Assembly: GCF_900112865.1 (NCBI RefSeq)
Contig: NZ_FONH01000003.1
Span: 266,005 to 330,004, forward strand
Origin: Dyella marensis
GTDB taxonomy: Bacteria > Pseudomonadota > Gammaproteobacteria > Xanthomonadales > Rhodanobacteraceae
Direction of reading: 5' to 3'
DNA: 64,000 nucleotides
Below are positions 59,576 through 64,000 of this stretch, piece by piece (within the stretch, counting starts at the first letter, position 1; each line of letters starts with the position of its first letter). Made by a program: the position numbers and the translations under genes. The notes under the pieces were generated by a model. It ran no database searches, was not told the DNA's origin, and saw nothing but the letters and a program-made list of their open reading frames with translations.

Positions 59576-60550
59576 ATGTCCCTGCTGCTCGCCATCGGCC
59601 TGGCGGCCACGCTGCCCGCAACGCAAACCTCCTATCTGCCCGCGGGCGAAGGACAGCGCGTGGCGCTGCACTGCATCGCGCCTGACGGTCCGGTCCGCCA
59701 CGCCGCTCTGTTCGTGCATGGCGCCAGCTTTCCGACCATGCTCGCGGCCGGTTTCGAATTCGCTCCAGGCGATTCGTGGATGGGCTTCATGGCGCGCCGC
59801 GGTTTTCTCGCCTGCGGCCTGGATTTCCTCGGCTTCGGCGATGCCAGCCGTCCGCCCGCGATGGATGCTGCCGCCGACAAGGCTGAGCCCGTCACGCGCG
59901 CGCCGGCAGCGGCGAAGCAGATCGCCCTTGCCGTGGAAGAGCTGCGCGGCAAGCGCCATCTGGACGTCCATCTGATTGCGCATTCCTGGGGCACCATTCC
60001 CGCGGCCGAATATGCGGCCGAGCATCCGGGCAAGCTGGCCTCGCTCACCCTGTTCGGGCCGGTGGTGCCGACGGGCGCGAGCGAAACGGCGCAGGCGAAA
60101 GCGTGGTGGAACATCACCGCGCAGGAGCGCTACCGGCAGTTGCTGTTCGAGGATGTGCTGCCCAAGGGACTGCGCCTGATCGAACCGGCCGTGACGCAGC
60201 GCTGGGCGAAGGCGTTCGATGCCTCGGTGCCGCATGTGCAGGGCGATGCGCCCGGCGCTCTGCGAATTCCGGCCGGACCGTCGGCCGACATTCCCGCGGC
60301 GCAGGCCGGCACCTATCCCTACGATCCGGCGAGCATCACCGCGCCGGTGTTCGCTGTCTATGGCGACTACGACACGGTGGTAAACGATAGCCAGGCCGCG
60401 GCGTTCCTGCGGCGCTTCACCGCCAGCCCGCTGATGTGGCGCCTGCGCATCGATCACGGCACGCATGTCATGCATCTGGAGCGCTATCGCCATTCGCTCT
60501 ATCGCAGCGTGGCGGCCTTCATCGATGCGGCGGAGGAGGCGCGGCCATGA
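59576..60550 (+). CDS. Alpha/beta hydrolase with signal peptide
   Basis: 324-residue hydrolase. Nucleophile Ser in AHSWG (HLIAHSWGTI, about 135-144), an acid in VYGDYDTVV and His in DHGTHVMHL. The oxyanion motif is LFVHGASF. The N-terminus has a short hydrophobic run (SLLLAIGLAATLPAT) consistent with export. Its TGA overlaps the ATG of the next gene, so the two are co-translated. Substrate unknown. Confidence 0.87.
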   Translation: MSLLLAIGLAATLPATQTSYLPAGEGQRVALHCIAPDGPVRHAALFVHGASFPTMLAAGFEFAPGDSWMGFMARRGFLACGLDFLGFGDASRPPAMDAAADKAEPVTRAPAAAKQIALAVEELRGKRHLDVHLIAHSWGTIPAAEYAAEHPGKLASLTLFGPVVPTGASETAQAKAWWNITAQERYRQLLFEDVLPKGLRLIEPAVTQRWAKAFDASVPHVQGDAPGALRIPAGPSADIPAAQAGTYPYDPASITAPVFAVYGDYDTVVNDSQAAAFLRRFTASPLMWRLRIDHGTHVMHLERYRHSLYRSVAAFIDAAEEARP

Positions 60551-60879
60551 TGGCGGTGATCTTCGAAGTCTGGCCCGCGGAGGGATGCCGCGAGGCTTAT
60601 CTGGATATCGCCGCACAGCTGCGTCCGCTGCTGGAAGATATCGATGGCTTTATCTCCGTCGAACGCTTCGAGAGCCTGTCCGAACCGGGCAAGCTGGTGT
60701 CGCTCTCGTTCTGGCGGGATGAGGAGGCGGTGACTGCGTGGCGCGAACTGGAGGCGCATCGTGCGGCGCAGGCGCGGGGGCGCGGCGGGGTGTTTCGCCA
60801 CTATCGGTTGCGGGTTGCGCAGGTGCGCCGCGATTACGGCATGCACGACCGTGCGCAAGTCCCCCGCAGGTCGGGGTAA
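60547..60879 (+). CDS. Antibiotic biosynthesis monooxygenase (ABM) family protein
   Basis: 110-residue ABM-type dimeric beta-barrel protein: MAVIFEVWPAEGCREAYLDIAAQLRPLLEDIDGFISVERFES, then SLSFWRDEEAVTAWRE and FRHYRLRVAQVRRDYG. Family members include haem-degrading and quinone-forming oxygenases. It overlaps the hydrolase by ATGA. The last residues (RRSG) and the TAA stop come from repeat A7, in the same frame as in the DUF763 gene, so the C-terminal tail is probably not native. Confidence 0.85.
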   Translation: MMAVIFEVWPAEGCREAYLDIAAQLRPLLEDIDGFISVERFESLSEPGKLVSLSFWRDEEAVTAWRELEAHRAAQARGRGGVFRHYRLRVAQVRRDYGMHDRAQVPRRSG

Positions 60880-60965
60880 GCCAACGGCGAACCCCGGCAA
60901 GGCCTCGCGTCGCGATCGTCCCGTTGGGGTTCGCTGCGCTCACCCCAACCTGCGCCGGAATGACG
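60865..60965. repeat. Repeat family A copy 7 fused to a family B end
   Basis: It starts CGCAGGTCGGGGTAAGCC and ends CTCACCCCAACCTGCG, then runs into CCTGCGCCGGAATGACG, the exact end of family B. The two share CCTGCG, so the fusion point may be a recombination within that shared stretch. Confidence 0.75.
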
Positions 60966-61018
60966 GCAAAACTCTTGCGCGGCATGGCAGACTCCGGCGG
61001 CCGGTTTCGGACGCGAAG

Positions 61019-61525
61019 ATGGTGATGGCCGCTGCGCAAACAAGTCGTGGATCCCGGATGGCCGTGTGGGCGCTGCGGCTCGCCGGCGCGGCCTGGACCT
61101 TGCCCAACACGCTGCTGGGCCTGCTCGCCGGCCTGGCCTGCCTGTGCTTCGGCGCGCGCGTGCGCTGGCGCCGCGACGAACTCGCGCTTACCTTCATCCG
61201 CGTGCGCCGGCCGGGGCGCGGCGGCGGTGCGCTGACCCTGGGCAACGTCATTCTCTACACGGGCGACGAACTGGACACGCCCTGCCTGACCTACGCGCAC
61301 CGCGCGGGCCATGGCGTGGAGCTGCCGATCTCGCTGGCCGCGCACGAACGCGCCCACGTCTACCAGTACATGCTGCTCGGCCCGCTGTTCCTGCCGCTGT
61401 ACCTGCTGTGCGGCGGCGTCAGCGCGCGCAACCCGTTCGAGCGTGCCGCCGACCGCTATGCGCGCGACGGCGGCGCGGCGTGGTGGCCCTGGCCGCTCAG
61501 AGCGGGTAGCGGATCACCAGGTTGA
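61019..61525 (+). CDS. Membrane-associated HExxH protein of unknown function
   Basis: 168-residue protein. The hydrophobic front (MAVWALRLAGAAWTLPNTLLGLLAGLACLCF) is followed by a basic stretch and, at about 113-117, H-E-R-A-H in LAAHERAHVYQYMLLGPLFLPLYLL. A later acid, NPFERAADRYAR, could be a third ligand, so a zincin-like metal site is possible but unproven. Starts at 61025 or 61058 are also possible. Its 3' end overlaps the convergent porin gene by 29 bp. Confidence 0.65.
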   Translation: MVMAAAQTSRGSRMAVWALRLAGAAWTLPNTLLGLLAGLACLCFGARVRWRRDELALTFIRVRRPGRGGGALTLGNVILYTGDELDTPCLTYAHRAGHGVELPISLAAHERAHVYQYMLLGPLFLPLYLLCGGVSARNPFERAADRYARDGGAAWWPWPLRAGSGSPG

Positions 61526-62912
61526 TGCTGTTGTTCCAGTAGCCGGAGCCGCCGTTGCTGGCCGACGCGGCCGAGCTGCGCGCCAGCTGCAGGTCCAGGC
61601 GGCCGTTGCCGGGCAGGCGCCCTTGCAGCGAGATGCCGGCGGTATAGACGCCCGCGCCGTTACCGTCGATCACCTGGCGCCCGCCCGAGAGCAGCGCGCG
61701 CAGTTTCCATTCCGGATTGAAGCTGTACACGCCGACCAGGCCGAACTGGCCGGAGCGATAGTTGCGCGGATTGAAGTACACGCCGCGGCTGGGCTCGCTG
61801 CTGTGGAAGATGCGGCCGGAGAACTCGCCGCCGATCGCCGCTTTGGTGCCGGGAATGTCATAAGGGCTCAGCAGCACGCGCAGCACGCCGCCGTCGCGAT
61901 GGTTGCCGTCGTTGAAGTTCTGCCGGTAGTAGGTGGGCAGCACGTACAGGCGCGGCGCGGGACGCAGGCTGACGCCGGCGCTGAACAGGTTGTAGAGCAG
62001 GCGATGGTCGATCGCCGTGTCGGTCGGTACCGGCGCGCGCTCGGCGCCGGCGGTGACGCTGAACACGTCGCTGGGCTGCAGGGTCCAGTCGGCATTGCCC
62101 TGCACGTAGTGCCAGCCGTTGCTGCGGCCGGGACCGACGCGCAGGTTGACCGACTGGTCCTCGCCGACGCGCAGCTGGCCGGTCAGCGACAGGTCGTCCA
62201 TGCGGCGCGTGACGCCGTCGTGGTCGATATGCGTAGTGCCGGCGGCGACGCCCCAGCGCTGGGTGAAGTCCTCGCCGGAGGACGGCGCGAAGCGATACGC
62301 GGCGCCGACGCGCCAGGTGTCCAGGCCGTCGCTGTCGTGGCTGTAGCCGAAACCGCCTTCCACCTGGGCGGCACGGTTGAAGGCGACGTCGTCCTTGAGC
62401 AGGCGGTACTGCGTGCCGAGATAACCGCCGGCGTCGGGCGCGGGCGCGGCGTCCAGGTACGGCTGGCCGCGGTCCAGCCAGCCCAGTGCCTGGTCGGCGC
62501 GCAGCAGTTCCACCGTAGGGCGGGTCTGGCTCATCGCATAGGGCGCGACCAGCGAGCGCGCTTCGCGCGGGTAGTCGCGCGCATTGAGCGCCTGCGCCAG
62601 CCCGGTGGATGCGGCCTGGCGGGCGCTGTCGTCCGGCGCTGCCTCGCGGGCGATGCGGAACGCGCGCTCCGCGGCGGCGTAGTCGCCCAGCCACAGGGTG
62701 GACTGGCCCAGGCCCATGGCCGCGGCAAAGCGCTCGTCGCGCGTGCCGTTGCCGGCCAGCGCGGCGGCGAAGCGGTCGCGCGCCTGCGCGGGCTGGCTGG
62801 CGGCCATCGCGGCGCGGCCGGCGTGCAGATCGTCGGCCACCGTGGCGGCCTGGGCATGCAGCGCCGCGACCGGCGCGAGCGACAGCGCGAACAGCAACCG
62901 TGGCGTGTTCAT
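61497..62912 (-). CDS. TPR plus beta-barrel polysaccharide export porin
   Basis: 471-residue outer-membrane protein. A signal peptide ends near QAATV, a TPR-like helical region covers about 25-150 (AGRAAMAASQPAQARDRFAAALAGNG, WLGDYAAAERAFRIAREAAPDD), and the rest is a beta-barrel with alternating aromatic strands ending in NNSINLVIRYPL. The plan is like PgaA/BcsC-type exporters but much shorter than PgaA (about 800). Its ATG overlaps the synthase stop (ATGA), so it works with that glycosyltransferase. Confidence 0.8.
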   Translation of the reverse strand: MNTPRLLFALSLAPVAALHAQAATVADDLHAGRAAMAASQPAQARDRFAAALAGNGTRDERFAAAMGLGQSTLWLGDYAAAERAFRIAREAAPDDSARQAASTGLAQALNARDYPREARSLVAPYAMSQTRPTVELLRADQALGWLDRGQPYLDAAPAPDAGGYLGTQYRLLKDDVAFNRAAQVEGGFGYSHDSDGLDTWRVGAAYRFAPSSGEDFTQRWGVAAGTTHIDHDGVTRRMDDLSLTGQLRVGEDQSVNLRVGPGRSNGWHYVQGNADWTLQPSDVFSVTAGAERAPVPTDTAIDHRLLYNLFSAGVSLRPAPRLYVLPTYYRQNFNDGNHRDGGVLRVLLSPYDIPGTKAAIGGEFSGRIFHSSEPSRGVYFNPRNYRSGQFGLVGVYSFNPEWKLRALLSGGRQVIDGNGAGVYTAGISLQGRLPGNGRLDLQLARSSAASASNGGSGYWNNSINLVIRYPL

Positions 62913-64000
62913 TTCGTTCCCCAGCGCTTGCGCATCTTCAGCAGCTCGGCGGCATAGCCCAGCACGCAGCCGGGCTGCAGCACGATGCCGTAGAACAGCG
63001 TATAGACCAGCAGCCCCAGCGGGTTATGGCGCACCTTCAGGCCCTGCGCGCGGAACATGCGCGACTGGATGAAGAACATCAGGTAATTGACCAGCCCGGC
63101 CATCGGCAGCACCAGCAGGGTCATCGGGCCGGCCAGCCAGTAGATGCCGAAGCAGGCCAGGATCAGGCCGGGGATGAAGACCAGGGTGTAGACCAGGTCC
63201 ATGTAGGGGAACAGCAGGTTCCACCAGATGAAGAGCGTGCTCATGCGGCGCTGGAACAGCAGCGCGCCGTGTGCCTTGAACGCTTCGATCAGCCCGCGCG
63301 ACCAGCGCTGGCGCTGGCGGATGAACTGGCGGAAGCTGGTCGGCGCATTGGTGAAGGCCACCGCGTCCTCGCAGTAGCCCACGCGATGGCCCAGGCGCAG
63401 GATCGACCAGGTGAGCACGATGTCCTCGCCCACGTCTTCGGGCCAGCCGCCGACCTGGCGCAGGATGTCGGTGCGATACAGCGAGAACGCGCCCTGCGCC
63501 ACCAGGGTGCCCTGGAACAGGCTCTGCAGGCGCTTCACCGCGGCGATGCCGTGGAAGTAGTCCCACTCCTGCATGCGCGTGATCAGGTTCTGCCGCGAAT
63601 TGCGCACCAGCACGGCACCGGCCACCGCGGCGGTGTTCGGCGGATCGCTCAGATAACGCTCGACCAGGCGGCGCAGCGCGTGCTTGTAGAGGTAGGAGTC
63701 GGCATCCAGCGTGATGGTCAGCGGCTGCGTCGCATGGCGCAGGCCGACGTTGAGCGCATTGGCCTTGCCGCCATTGCACTTCAGGTCGATCACGTGCAGC
63801 CACGGATGCGCCACGCTGCGCAGCCGGTCCATGGTGCCGTCGGTGGAGCCGTCGTTGATCACGATCACTTCCAGCGTGCCGCCGTAGCACTGGCGCTCGA
63901 GGCTGGCGATGGTGGAAAGGATCGAATCCTCCTCGTTGTACGCGGCCACCAGCACGGTGATGCCCGGCAGCTCGGCGTCGGCCACCTGGCGGCGCACCGG
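62909..64000 (-). CDS. Membrane GT2 glycosyltransferase, PgaC/HmsR-like (5' end outside window)
   Basis: At least 363 residues of a processive family 2 glycosyltransferase. The catalytic motifs are VAAYNEED, INDGSTDG and DADSYLY (D-x-D), GEDIVLTW (base) and QRQRW (polymerase motif). Four or five C-terminal membrane segments follow. It resembles poly-beta-1,6-N-acetylglucosamine synthase, so a biofilm polysaccharide is likely. The N-terminal membrane part lies beyond 64000. Its stop overlaps the porin start, so they are co-translated. Confidence 0.85.
   Translation of the reverse strand, partial: PVRRQVADAELPGITVLVAAYNEEDSILSTIASLERQCYGGTLEVIVINDGSTDGTMDRLRSVAHPWLHVIDLKCNGGKANALNVGLRHATQPLTITLDADSYLYKHALRRLVERYLSDPPNTAAVAGAVLVRNSRQNLITRMQEWDYFHGIAAVKRLQSLFQGTLVAQGAFSLYRTDILRQVGGWPEDVGEDIVLTWSILRLGHRVGYCEDAVAFTNAPTSFRQFIRQRQRWSRGLIEAFKAHGALLFQRRMSTLFIWWNLLFPYMDLVYTLVFIPGLILACFGIYWLAGPMTLLVLPMAGLVNYLMFFIQSRMFRAQGLKVRHNPLGLLVYTLFYGIVLQPGCVLGYAAELLKMRKRWGTK

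Overview
The window is 64 kb of GC-rich chromosome from a Gammaproteobacterium, most likely of the Xanthomonadales and probably the Rhodanobacteraceae (Dyella, Luteibacter, Frateuria type). This rests on a large TonB receptor of the Xanthomonas/Caulobacter kind, many secreted hydrolases, high GC in third codon positions and abundant intergenic inverted repeats. No rRNA, tRNA, phage, insertion sequence or CRISPR was seen. It reads as ordinary chromosome with many single genes and short operons. The genus is an inference.

Layout. 1-5 kb: GH39 xylosidase (cut by the left edge), Kef-type K+/H+ antiporter, two secreted unknowns. 5-12 kb: AraC regulator, M50-like membrane protease, a two-domain HDFDF-family protein, an SDR enzyme with a divergent ArsR-like regulator, a small Cys-rich protein and a second AraC regulator. 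12-16 kb: four head-to-tail genes (DUF4331, HupE/UreJ, a membrane protein, DUF4198) joined by ATGA overlaps, probably a metal-handling system. Then come a one-domain HDFDF protein, an isochorismatase-like hydrolase and the TonB receptor (17-20 kb). 20-26 kb: DUF763, then a MarR-centred divergent cluster (GST and DUF899 one way; MarR, isochorismatase-like protein and MFS exporter the other). 26-33 kb: a CxxCH protein, an ArsR/SRPBCC pair, a creatininase-like protein, a beta-propeller, GIY-YIG, YjdM and a tandem paralogue pair. 33-43 kb: VOC, orphan ExbD, DUF3014, Bcr/CflA exporter, ThpR, secreted methyltransferase, HDOD, LLM oxidoreductase, DUF72. 42-50 kb: secreted TolB-like protein, beta-lactamase-fold hydrolase, esterase, DUF3761 and an alpha-amino-acid ester hydrolase with its known catalytic residues intact. 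50-64 kb: MscS-type channel, endonuclease V, AraC, AhpD-like, RsmC-like and RsuA-like rRNA modification pair, SelO, hydrolase plus ABM monooxygenase, and at the right edge a polysaccharide export porin and synthase pair.

Three families of interspersed inverted repeats (A, seven copies; B, four; C, two) sit at gene ends. Several fill a convergent junction completely, and in four genes the stop codon lies inside the repeat. A 272-bp tandem duplication has copied the last codons of the ester hydrolase gene. Two gene remnants (AraC/GyrI-like and TDT-transporter-like) mark decay.

The strongest candidates for something undescribed are the four-gene DUF4331-HupE-DUF4198 operon, the same upstream motif at the same distance from two HDFDF paralogues, and the gene-end repeats.
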